A stretch of 13,306 nucleotides of DNA from JAJDGF01 sp031549325 (GCA_031549325.1 JAVBQA010000108.1:1-13306), one strand, 5' to 3'. Positions 7,497-13,098 are shown, counted from the first letter of the stretch. A program made the numbers and translations. Notes: generated by a model not told the origin, from the sequence alone.

Positions 7497-8482
7497 GGCG
7501 CGCGAGCTGGCTGCGTTATGGTGTGTTTCTGGCGGCGCTGCTGTGCGTGGCTGCAGCCGCCGTGCTTCTGCTGCCCAGGTCTCAGAGGGATCCGGGACCG
7601 GGCCAGATTGAGTTTCTGATCGGCATGAGCCAGGCCAACCTGACCGAGCCGTGGCGCATCACCATGAACCAGGACATCGCCCGCGCAGCCGCTGAGCACG
7701 ACAACTTGCGCGTGATCTTCACCAATGCCTCCCAGGACATCCAGCGCCAGAACAACGAGCAAAGGCGACAGGAAGACATCCGCCGCCAGATCACGGACGT
7801 CCAGCGCCTGCGCGGTTACGGTATCGATCTGCTCGTGGTGTCACCCATCGACGGCGAGGCGCTGCAGCCGGTGATCAGCGAGGTGTTTCGTGAGATTCCG
7901 GTGATTGTGCTGGACAGAGGCGTGCGCGGCGAAGACTACACGCTGTTCATCGGCCCCAACAACTACCGGATCGGTCAGCTGGCGGGCAAAGAGGTGCTGG
8001 GTCTGCTGGGGGAGGTGGGCGGACGCGTGCTCGAGATTCTGGGCGTGGACGGCTCGCCGCCGGTGGCCGAGCGAAGCAAGGGTTTCACTGATGCCATCGC
8101 GAGCCAGACGAACGTGGTTATGGCGGCGCGCCTTGTGGGGAACTGGATGCAGGACCAGGCGGAGGACCGCACCAAGGAGTATATGGTGGAGAACCCGGGT
8201 GTGATCGACGTGGTGTTCGCACAGAATGACGCCATGGCTTACGGCGCGCGCCTGGCGCTGGACAAGCTTCGCGTGCCCGGCATGCGTTATGTGGGCGTGG
8301 ATGGACTGGATGGCCCGGGCGGCGGGCGAGACATGGTGAAACAGGGGGTGCTGGACGCCACATTCTATTGCCCGACCGGTGGTGAGCAGGCCATCGAGTA
8401 CGCATTGCGGATCCTCCAGGGTGAGAAGAACCTGCCGCGCGAGTTGATCCTGGAGCCGACGGTGATCCTTTCCGATGGGTAG
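7493..8482 (+). CDS. Membrane-anchored sugar-binding protein, putative sensor subunit
   Basis: A 329-residue homologue of the transporter's binding protein: FLIGMSQANLTEPWRITMN parallels VIGMAQCNLGEPWRVAMN, and VIVLDRGVRGEDYTLFIGPNNYRIG parallels the other's hinge region. The N-terminus has Arg residues, then a hydrophobic helix (about 10-28) without a convincing AxA site or lipobox, so it probably stays as a membrane anchor. Compared with the paralogue there is a 13-residue Gln/Arg-rich insertion at residues 82-94. It is translationally coupled to the regulator (ATGA), so it most likely presents ligand to the kinase rather than to the permease. A role as a second transport receptor remains possible. 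Confidence 0.88.
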   Translation: MRRASWLRYGVFLAALLCVAAAAVLLLPRSQRDPGPGQIEFLIGMSQANLTEPWRITMNQDIARAAAEHDNLRVIFTNASQDIQRQNNEQRRQEDIRRQITDVQRLRGYGIDLLVVSPIDGEALQPVISEVFREIPVIVLDRGVRGEDYTLFIGPNNYRIGQLAGKEVLGLLGEVGGRVLEILGVDGSPPVAERSKGFTDAIASQTNVVMAARLVGNWMQDQAEDRTKEYMVENPGVIDVVFAQNDAMAYGARLALDKLRVPGMRYVGVDGLDGPGGGRDMVKQGVLDATFYCPTGGEQAIEYALRILQGEKNLPRELILEPTVILSDG

Positions 8483-8530
8483 TAGCGGCGGCGGTGGCTG
8501 AAAGGCCATCTGTGCTCTGACTGTTCGCGC

Positions 8531-8557
8531 AAAAAAAGGGCCGCTCAGGCGCGGCCC
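8531..8557 (-). terminator. Intrinsic terminator, minus strand, serving the CAP gene
   Basis: On the minus strand GGGCCGC and GCGGCCC form a 7-bp GC stem with a 6-nt loop, directly followed by seven U. Read on the plus strand there is no U-tract after the stem, so it is not a good terminator for the sensor operon. The same hairpin, without the U-tract, recurs at 8784-8803. Confidence 0.8.
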
Positions 8558-8558
8558 T
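8537..8558 (+). repeat. Left copy of 22-bp direct repeat flanking the MITE-like element
   Basis: Identical to 8783-8804 over 22 bp, including the non-palindromic loop TCAGGC in the same orientation. This makes the pair a direct rather than an inverted repeat. It is the terminator hairpin itself and looks like a long target-site duplication. Confidence 0.7.
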
Positions 8559-8702
8559 CAGCCTGTCAAAAAAGTATCTGGCATGCAGGGAGGGAATATT
8601 GAGCTTGCAGAACAGCCAAGCCCAAGGGGGTTTTCGGGGGCCGAAGTCCCCGGATCAAAGCCGCCGAAGGGCGACCTGCGCGCCTGCAGGCTGCTTCTGC
8701 AC

Positions 8703-8750
8703 TGGATGCATGTCTGGCCGTGAATCCCTGATTCACAAGACTTGCATACC
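8703..8750. repeat. Nested stem-loop inside the MITE-like element
   Basis: The core GTGAATC (8720-8726) pairs perfectly with GATTCAC (8730-8736) around a 3-nt loop. Outside it, ATGCATGTCT and AGACTTGCAT form a further near-perfect stem. Such compact secondary structure is common in non-autonomous elements and structured RNAs. Confidence 0.55.
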
Positions 8751-8779
8751 GCTGTCAAAAGACGCAGTATTTTGACAGC
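8751..8779. repeat. 10-bp perfect inverted repeat at the right end of the element
   Basis: GCTGTCAAAA (8751-8760) and TTTTGACAGC (8770-8779) are exact reverse complements with a 9-nt spacer. The arm equals the terminal-repeat motif, so the right end carries two opposed copies of the presumed transposase-binding sequence. Confidence 0.7.
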
Positions 8780-8782
8780 CTG

Positions 8783-8804
8783 AGGGCCGCTCAGGCGCGG
8801 CCCT
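8783..8804 (+). repeat. Right copy of 22-bp direct repeat (terminator hairpin)
   Basis: Second copy of the repeat at 8537-8558, starting 12 nt beyond the CAP gene stop. In the direction of CAP transcription its stem is followed by CAGGCTGTCA, not by U residues, so termination here is probably impaired. Confidence 0.7.
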
Positions 8805-8816
8805 TCAGACGCTTGA

Positions 8817-9812
8817 CTATTTGGGCGGTGCGGCTGAGAACAGCTGCACCCAGTAGTGGGTGTTGCCCACGTTGTAGTAGCCAACGCCGATCACGCGGAA
8901 TTGCGGATCCAGTATGCTCTCGCGGTGACCACTGCTGTTCATCCAGGCGGTCATCGCGTCCGCCGGCGTGGTCAGCTTGTTGGTGCCTTTCGCGATGTTC
9001 TCGGCGCAGGTGACGGAAAGATAGTAGGGGATGAGCGTCAGGCAAGCGGTGCCGTTCGGCCGGATGTGGTCATAGCGAACGACCAGCTCGCGCGAGCGGA
9101 TCTTGGCCCAGCCCATCATCGGCTCATAGACCGAAAGCTCGGCAAGCCCGCGCGCCCGGCGCTCGACGTTTACCAGCCGGTATACCTCATAGGCGAAGCG
9201 GCGCTCTTTATCTCCCACCAGTACCGCGCATACGCGCTCGATGCCATCGATCGAGCAGGTGATGTTGGCGCTTCCCGGCGCTGCCCCGGTAACCACCCCT
9301 GCGGCCGAAACCCTGGCGATCTGCGCGTCGCTGCTGCGCCAGACGGCCGTCTTCTTGGAGGTGGTGTTTGCGGGTTCAAAGCCGCCCGGAGTGATCGTGG
9401 CCGTCTTGCCTTCGTCCAGCTGCAACGACGTCTTATCCAGCGTGTAGCCGGTCAGCGGCACGTTCAGGATCACCTTCACCTTGCACGTCGCCGACGCACC
9501 CCTGTAGGTGCAGGTGATGGTGGCGCTGCCCTTTTTCACAGCCGTCACCAGTCCGCCGGCATTGACCCTCGCGACCTTTTTGTTGCTGCTCTTCCACTTG
9601 GCCTTTTCGGGCACGATCGGGATGCTGGCAGGGGTCACCTTCGCGATCCATAGGAGATAAGACTCGCCCTTGTTGATCGTGACGGACTTTTGGCAGAGCA
9701 CGATTTTCTTTGCTTTCTTTGCGGCCATGGCGGGCGGGCAGACCGCAAGAAAACTGAGCGCAACCAATGCGGTCAGCACGAATACGAGCAGCTTGTTACG
9801 GTTGGTTGCCAC
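8817..9812 (-). CDS. Exported protein with two Big2 (Ig-like) domains and a CAP/SCP domain
   Basis: A 331-residue exported protein. A signal peptide (about 1-30, ending PAMA before AKKAKK) is followed by two bacterial Ig-like group 2 repeats (about 36-113 and 118-203). These carry the repeated signatures WKSSNKKVARVNAGGLVTAV and WRSSDAQIARVSAAGVVTGA. A C-terminal CAP domain (about 210-328) has YDHIRPNG, AENIAKG and AWMNSSGHRESILDPQFRVIGVG, matching the His/Glu/His motifs of the family. There is no LPXTG, SLH or lipobox, so it is likely released or held at the wall by the Big2 domains. GTG at 9812 is chosen because AAGAAGG lies 10 nt upstream; the in-frame ATG at 9854 has none. The activity of bacterial CAP domains is mostly unproven. 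Confidence 0.88.
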   Translation of the reverse strand: MATNRNKLLVFVLTALVALSFLAVCPPAMAAKKAKKIVLCQKSVTINKGESYLLWIAKVTPASIPIVPEKAKWKSSNKKVARVNAGGLVTAVKKGSATITCTYRGASATCKVKVILNVPLTGYTLDKTSLQLDEGKTATITPGGFEPANTTSKKTAVWRSSDAQIARVSAAGVVTGAAPGSANITCSIDGIERVCAVLVGDKERRFAYEVYRLVNVERRARGLAELSVYEPMMGWAKIRSRELVVRYDHIRPNGTACLTLIPYYLSVTCAENIAKGTNKLTTPADAMTAWMNSSGHRESILDPQFRVIGVGYYNVGNTHYWVQLFSAAPPK

Positions 9813-9822
9813 CTTAAATCGA

Positions 9823-9829
9823 CCTTCTT
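9823..9829 (-). promoter_or_regulatory. Ribosome binding site that selects the GTG start of the CAP gene
   Basis: AAGAAGG on the minus strand, 10 nt before GTG at 9812. The spacing is slightly long, but no comparable site precedes the in-frame ATG at 9854. Confidence 0.5.
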
Positions 9830-9852
9830 TGTCATTTGTTTGTAAACACACC

Positions 9853-9892
9853 ATAACACAAACGACAACAAATGTAAATATAACACAAATGA
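9853..9892. repeat. Two 13-bp direct repeats upstream of the CAP gene
   Basis: ATAACACAAACGA (9853-9865) and ATAACACAAATGA (9880-9892) differ at one base and are offset by 27 bp. TTTGTAAA also occurs twice (9839-9846 and 9899-9906). All lie in an AT-rich stretch (about 9830-9910) that contrasts sharply with the GC-rich surroundings. Confidence 0.5.
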
Positions 9893-9906
9893 TAAATATT
9901 TGTAAA
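9877..9906 (-). promoter_or_regulatory. Candidate promoter of the CAP gene
   Basis: On the minus strand TTTACA (9906-9901), 18-bp spacer, TATATT (9882-9877). The start would be near 9870 with a leader of about 58 nt. AT-rich sequence makes chance matches more likely, so this is tentative. One direct repeat overlaps the spacer and -10, the other lies in the leader. Confidence 0.4.
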
Positions 9907-9907
9907 A

Positions 9908-10030
9908 TAAGACCATGGTCTGGAATGGTTGGCAGGAGAAGCGCAGGAGAACGTCGACGGGTTGGACGCTGACCTGCGCTAGCGGTGTTTTTGTGGTTTT
10001 CAATGGGCGCAAATCCGCTTTGGAATGGCG
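9908..10030. other. Gene-free gap between CAP and reductase genes, with palindromes
   Basis: This gap holds the 10-bp palindrome GACCATGGTC (9911-9920) and an 8-bp perfect stem, AGCGCAGG (9940-9947) with CCTGCGCT (9973-9980), around a loop that can form a small inner stem. On the plus strand the stem is followed by GTGTTTTTGTGGTTTTC, terminator-like, yet no plus-strand gene ends here. For the minus-strand reductase, whose stop is at 10031, no U-tract follows. The role is unclear. Confidence 0.35.
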
Positions 10031-11002
10031 TTATGCATGCGGCAGCGCGCCGACGATTTTGTGGGGGACGTACAGCGCTTCAAGGTAGGCGACGTCTTCC
10101 GGCGAGAGCGCGACATCCAGAGCGCCCGCCGCGTCGTCAAAGTAGTTTGCCCTGGTCGCGCCGATGATGGGCGCGGTCACGCCTTTGCTGAGCTGCCATG
10201 CCAGCGCGATCTGCGTCATGCTTGCGCCGTGCTTTTCGGCGAGTTCGCTCACGCGCATCACGATGCCGTAGTCCGATTCCTGCGTGCTGTCGTACTTGCT
10301 GATGGCTGTCTTGTCTGTCCGGCTGCGCATGGTGTCGCTGTGCCAATCGAGGCGGGAAAGCCGCCCGGCGGCCAGCGGGCTGTAGGGCGTGAGCGCGACG
10401 TTCTGCTCCCTGCAGATGGGGATTAGCTCACGCTCATCCTCGCGGTACAGCAGGTTGTAGTGGTTCTGCATGGACGCGAACGGCGTCCAGCCGTTCTTCC
10501 GGGCCGCAATCTGCATGTTGTGAAACTGGTAACCGTACATGGCGGATGCGCCCAGCGCGCGCACCTTGCCCGACGTAACCAGCGCGTCCAGCGCTTCCAT
10601 GGTTTCCTCGATAGGGGTGTCATAGTCGAAGCGGTGGATGATGTACAGATCCACATAATCCGTGCCAAGCCGCTTCAACGAGCCATCGATTTCGCGCGCG
10701 ACCGCTTCCTTTGACAGGTGGCCTTCGTTGAAATACACCTTGGTGGCGATGACGACCTTGTCGCGTGTGGTAAGCTTTTTCAGCGCGCGGGCGAGATACT
10801 CCTCGCTGGTTCCGGCGGAATAGGTGTTGGCCGTGTCAAAAAAGTTGATGCCCAGATCGAGCGCGCGCGCAATCAGCGCCTCGCTTTCGTCCGGGTTCAG
10901 GGTCCAGGCGTGCATCTTGCTGGCGGGATCGCCAAAGCTCATACAGCCCACGCACAGACGGGATACCTCGATGCCGGAGTTGCCCAATGCCGCGTATTTC
11001 AT
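10031..11002 (-). CDS. Aldo/keto reductase, YajO-like
   Basis: A 323-residue cytoplasmic NAD(P)H-dependent oxidoreductase with a TIM-barrel fold. The catalytic tetrad is visible: Asp56 and Tyr61 (FFDTANTYSAGTSEEYLARA), Lys88 (VVIATKVYF) and His123 (YIIHRFDYDTP). The C-terminal cofactor-loop segment GVTAPIIGATR is present. From memory, several segments closely match E. coli YajO: SRLCVGCMSFG, HAWTL, TPIEETMEALD and SMQNHYNLLYREDERE. The physiological substrate is unknown. The start at 11002 has a perfect AAGGAGG 8 nt upstream. It is divergent from a MerR-family gene, whose product probably controls it in response to an aldehyde-type or other electrophilic stress (inference). Confidence 0.93.
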   Translation of the reverse strand: MKYAALGNSGIEVSRLCVGCMSFGDPASKMHAWTLNPDESEALIARALDLGINFFDTANTYSAGTSEEYLARALKKLTTRDKVVIATKVYFNEGHLSKEAVAREIDGSLKRLGTDYVDLYIIHRFDYDTPIEETMEALDALVTSGKVRALGASAMYGYQFHNMQIAARKNGWTPFASMQNHYNLLYREDERELIPICREQNVALTPYSPLAAGRLSRLDWHSDTMRSRTDKTAISKYDSTQESDYGIVMRVSELAEKHGASMTQIALAWQLSKGVTAPIIGATRANYFDDAAGALDVALSPEDVAYLEALYVPHKIVGALPHA

Positions 11003-11015
11003 GTGATGGACCTCC

Positions 11016-11044
11016 TTGAAAAGCTGATTGAGATGACCTATAAT
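11016..11044 (+). promoter_or_regulatory. Sigma-A promoter of the MerR-family gene
   Basis: TTGAAA (11016-11021), 17-bp spacer, perfect TATAAT (11039-11044). Transcription would start near 11051, immediately before the dyad at 11057-11075, giving a leader of about 67 nt. The -35 overlaps the ribosome binding site of the divergent reductase gene. Confidence 0.75.
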
Positions 11045-11047
11045 GGC

Positions 11048-11078
11048 AGTGTACCACCCTGTGGTTACTACAGGGCAA
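11048..11078 (-). promoter_or_regulatory. MerR-type promoter of the aldo/keto reductase gene, with 19-bp spacer
   Basis: On the minus strand TTGCCC (11078-11073) and TACACT (11053-11048) are separated by 19 bp. Such over-long spacers are the hallmark of promoters that MerR-family proteins activate by untwisting DNA. The start would be near 11041. Confidence 0.6.
11057..11075. promoter_or_regulatory. 19-bp dyad operator for the MerR-family regulator
   Basis: CCCTGT and ACAGGG are perfect arms around GGTTACT, whose inner bases GT-AC also pair. The dyad lies within the 19-bp spacer and overlaps the reductase -35. It also covers the first transcribed bases of the regulator gene, so one site could activate one promoter and repress the other. 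Confidence 0.6.
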
Positions 11079-11117
11079 GGGGATTCTGATGTTTTCTTTT
11101 GCGGGGAGGAACGCTTG

Positions 11118-11516
11118 ATGTATACGATGAAGGAAGCCTGTGAACAGGTGGGCATTCCCTATGAGACGCTGCGCTTCTACTGCAACGAGGGCCTTGTGCC
11201 CAATGTGAAGCGAGACAAGAACAACTACCGAAAATTTGATGCAAGGGACATACGCTGGCTCCTGGGCCTGCAATGTCTGAAGCGTTGCGGCATGGGCATT
11301 CAGGATATGAGGAAGTTCATGATGCTGTGCATGGGAGGAAGCGCGACCATCCCCGAGCGCAAGCGCATGCTGGCCATTCAGCGGGAATTCTTGCTGAGCA
11401 AGATGGCGGAACTCCAGGCGGGCATTGAGTTTATCGATGGCAAGCAGCTGTACTACGACAGGGTTCTGGCGGGTGAAGTCCAATACTCGAGCAGCCTCAT
11501 GCGGATGGAAGAGTAG
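11118..11516 (+). CDS. MerR-family transcriptional regulator
   Basis: A 132-residue DNA-binding protein. The N-terminal winged helix-turn-helix is MYTMKEACEQVGIPYETLRFYCNEGLVP, with wing residues NNYRKFDARDIRWL. A dimerisation coiled coil follows (about 75-115, IPERKRMLAIQREFLLSKMAEL). There is no C-terminal effector domain and no obvious metal-binding cysteine loop, so it is closer to small MerR proteins that sense aldehydes or electrophiles than to metal sensors. Cys residues exist (C8, C23, and others in the central helix) and could be redox sensors, which is inference. The start follows GGGGAGG with an 8-nt gap. Confidence 0.9.
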   Translation: MYTMKEACEQVGIPYETLRFYCNEGLVPNVKRDKNNYRKFDARDIRWLLGLQCLKRCGMGIQDMRKFMMLCMGGSATIPERKRMLAIQREFLLSKMAELQAGIEFIDGKQLYYDRVLAGEVQYSSSLMRMEE

Positions 11517-11558
11517 TCCCTGATGGCTCCGCGAAACAATCCGGCGAGCGGTGCGCCG

Positions 11559-12143
11559 TCAAACCCTCAGGATGCGGCCCTCTTTGCGCGGCTTCGCGCG
11601 GGGCTCTGGGCCGTCGCGGTAACCAAGCAGCACATTGCCGATCGGGACGAGGTCGTCCGGAATTCCCCATTGTTCCCGCAGCGCGCGCCCATCGTCCGTA
11701 TCAAATACCTCTTCCGTGCGGCCCACGTAGCATGCGCCGACGCCGAGAAAATGCGCAGCGAGCTGAATGTTTTCCGCGATCATGGCGGCGTCTTCACGAG
11801 CGTACCGCATGTTGAGCGCAAAGATGGTCAGCACCGTGGGCGCGTGGTAGAAGCCGTCCGTCAGCGTCAGGTCGTCCTTGATGCTGGGCTGGTCGGCGGA
11901 GATCGGCTGCGCGACCTCTGTGGGTTCCTGGTTCCTGAACTGCATGTGGCGGCTCAGGCGACCCAGGCGCTCGTTGACCTGCTTGTCCTGGCAGACCACG
12001 ATGCGCGAGCGCTGGTTGTTGCCGGCGCTGGGCGCGTGCAACCCCGCCCACAGGATCTGCTGCAGCACATCCTCGTCCAGTTGCCGGTCCTGAAAGCGAC
12101 GAATGGCGCGGCGAGCAACCATTTTCTCAATGAGTTCGTGCAT
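11559..12143 (-). CDS. Nitroreductase-family FMN oxidoreductase
   Basis: A 194-residue protein with the family N-terminus (VARRAIRRFQDRQL, then LHAPSAGNNQ, the FMN-phosphate-binding type motif) and the C-terminal IGNVLLGYRDGPEPRAKPRK segment. The middle part (AAMIAENIQLAAHFLGVGACYVG) is also typical. It probably reduces a nitro, quinone or unsaturated compound with NAD(P)H as a homodimer; the substrate is unknown. AAGGAGG lies 7 nt upstream of the ATG. It converges on the MerR gene with a 42-bp gap holding a 5-bp hairpin (11542-11558) but no clear terminator. Confidence 0.9.
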   Translation of the reverse strand: MHELIEKMVARRAIRRFQDRQLDEDVLQQILWAGLHAPSAGNNQRSRIVVCQDKQVNERLGRLSRHMQFRNQEPTEVAQPISADQPSIKDDLTLTDGFYHAPTVLTIFALNMRYAREDAAMIAENIQLAAHFLGVGACYVGRTEEVFDTDDGRALREQWGIPDDLVPIGNVLLGYRDGPEPRAKPRKEGRILRV

Positions 12144-12255
12144 GAAAAATCCTCCTTTGCCGATGCGGCTGGGCTGCGCCCTGCTCCCTGCTCCCGCGAA
12201 AGCTGAATGCGCGGTTCATGCGCGCGTCGCATTGGGCGGCGCCAGTGCTGATGAC

Positions 12256-12284
12256 ATCATATCTGGTAAAGCGTTCCGTGTAAA
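12256..12284 (-). promoter_or_regulatory. Promoter of the nitroreductase-family gene
   Basis: On the minus strand TTTACA (12284-12279), 17-bp spacer, TATGAT (12261-12256). A start near 12249 gives a leader of about 105 nt, long for this window. No riboswitch-like structure was recognised in it. Confidence 0.55.
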
Positions 12285-12294
12285 GTAGGCACAT

Positions 12295-12327
12295 CATGGT
12301 GACATGGTGTGCCAATGGAAACCATTG
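12295..12327. promoter_or_regulatory. Small repeats between two divergent promoters
   Basis: CATGGTG occurs at 12295-12301 and 12303-12309, and the inverted repeat CAATGG-AAA-CCATTG at 12313-12327. They sit between the nitroreductase and PhnB-like promoters, where a shared regulator could bind. Short length makes chance possible. Confidence 0.3.
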
Positions 12328-12345
12328 AACAGCTGTTTACTGTGC

Positions 12346-12375
12346 TTGTCATGTTGGATGCACATGTGATATAGT
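12346..12375 (+). promoter_or_regulatory. Promoter of the PhnB-like gene, with internal dyad
   Basis: TTGTCA (12346-12351), 18-bp spacer, TATAGT (12370-12375). The spacer region holds the dyad CATGT (12350-12354) and ACATG (12362-12366), a possible operator. The leader would be about 72 nt to the ATG at 12455. Confidence 0.55.
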
Positions 12376-12454
12376 GATTGAACGGGATGTCCAGAGGGGA
12401 AGCCCATCGTTGCCAGCGCCAGCAAGAAGTGCGGATTGAGAGGGGAGAAGAAGT

Positions 12455-12877
12455 ATGAAGTTCGACCTGTTCATCAACTTTGACGGGAACTGCCAGGAGG
12501 CGGTTGAGTTCTACGCGAGGGTGTTTCGCTCTGAGGTGAAGGATCTGATGACCTACGGTCAGACTCCGCCCGGCGAAGGATATGAAGTGCCGGAGGCGGA
12601 CAAGGAAAGGATCATGTATGCCTGTGTGCCGATCTTCGGCTGCGACGTGATGTTCTGCGATACCCCGGCGGGCATGCCGCTGATTGTGGGCAACAATCTC
12701 AACCCGACGCTCAGCGTCGACAGCAAGGCCGAGGCGGAAAGGCTGTTTTCTGAATTGGCTGAAGGCGGCGAGATTGGGGCGGAGCTTGGAAAGACGTTCT
12801 TTGCCGGGTTGTATGGCATGGTAACGGACAAGTACGGCGTCATTTGGCAGCTGCTCAGCGACGAGTGCCAGATGTAA
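12455..12877 (+). CDS. PhnB-like VOC-superfamily (glyoxalase fold) protein
   Basis: A 140-residue protein of the vicinal-oxygen-chelate superfamily, PhnB / 3-dmu-9_3-mt type. The N-terminal signature INFDGNCQEAVEFYARVF and C-terminal GMVTDKYGVIWQLL (from residue 121) are characteristic, as is the length. Proteins of this type bind a metal or small molecule; the name PhnB does not imply phosphonate use, and no phosphonate gene is nearby. AGGGGAG lies 7 nt before the ATG. It is divergent from the nitroreductase gene and followed by its own terminator, so it is monocistronic. Confidence 0.9.
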   Translation: MKFDLFINFDGNCQEAVEFYARVFRSEVKDLMTYGQTPPGEGYEVPEADKERIMYACVPIFGCDVMFCDTPAGMPLIVGNNLNPTLSVDSKAEAERLFSELAEGGEIGAELGKTFFAGLYGMVTDKYGVIWQLLSDECQM

Positions 12878-12924
12878 TTGGCTGAAGAATGACGCGCTGA
12901 ACAGGACACACAGACGGTTGCAGC

Positions 12925-12963
12925 AGACCCTCAATCGCGGAGAATGGAAGCGATTGGGGGTCT
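12925..12963 (+). terminator. Terminator of the PhnB-like gene
   Basis: The 14-base arms 12925-12938 and 12950-12963 pair fully with one G-U wobble and an 11-nt loop. A T-rich but interrupted stretch (TGTGTTCTATTCTC) follows. Confidence 0.75.
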
Positions 12964-13069
12964 TGTGTTCTATTCTCTCAAGCGTTCTGCGGATGCGTAC
13001 GCTCGGCTGTCGTCGAAAGGATGGCGCGCCGGCCATTGAAAATAACCAAAGGAGGAATGCGGCTAAATC

Positions 13070-13098
13070 TTGACAAGACCGACAAAAACTGTTAACAT
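13070..13098 (+). promoter_or_regulatory. Sigma-A promoter near the right edge
   Basis: Consensus TTGACA (13070-13075), 17-bp spacer, TAACAT (13093-13098). Transcription would start near 13105 and head off the window. Confidence 0.6.

Larger units (their letters stand above)
8559..8782. mobile_element. MITE-like non-coding element inserted in a terminator
   Basis: This 224-bp segment starts CAGCCTGTCAAAA and ends with the reverse complement of CAGGCTGTCAAAA (12 of 13 identical). It is bounded by the 22-bp direct repeat. Internally it has a third and fourth copy of the CTGTCAAAA motif as a hairpin (8751-8779), a nested stem-loop (8703-8750), and shorter GC stems. No transposase frame is present; the open frame across it on the minus strand (8884-8558) has no domain I recognise and runs into the CAP gene. 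It would need a transposase in trans. The family is unknown to me. Confidence 0.6.

Noticed and set aside
8538..8557. Hairpin as a plus-strand terminator for the sensor operon
   Set aside because: The A-tract precedes and no T-tract follows on the plus strand; the U-tract is on the minus-strand side.
8558..8884. Minus-strand open frame of 108 codons across the MITE-like element
   Set aside because: It starts inside the CAP gene and runs through terminator and inverted repeats. It is cysteine-rich without a domain and is probably a spurious frame.
8856..9653. Plus-strand open frame of 265 codons across the CAP gene
   Set aside because: The opposite strand encodes signal peptide, Big2 repeats and CAP motifs in order; this frame has none and no ribosome binding site.
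11542..11558. CGGCG/CGCCG hairpin as a bidirectional terminator between the MerR and nitroreductase genes
   Set aside because: The stem has only 5 bp with a 7-nt loop and no T-tract on either side.
12257..13036. Minus-strand open frame of 259 codons across the PhnB-like gene
   Set aside because: It overlaps a clear VOC-family gene with a good ribosome binding site and terminator. It has no recognisable motif and reads as a GC-rich antisense shadow.
13057..13095. Small 12-codon open frame after AAAGGAGG
   Set aside because: The ATG is only one base from the Shine-Dalgarno core and the frame overlaps the TTGACA promoter, so translation is unlikely.
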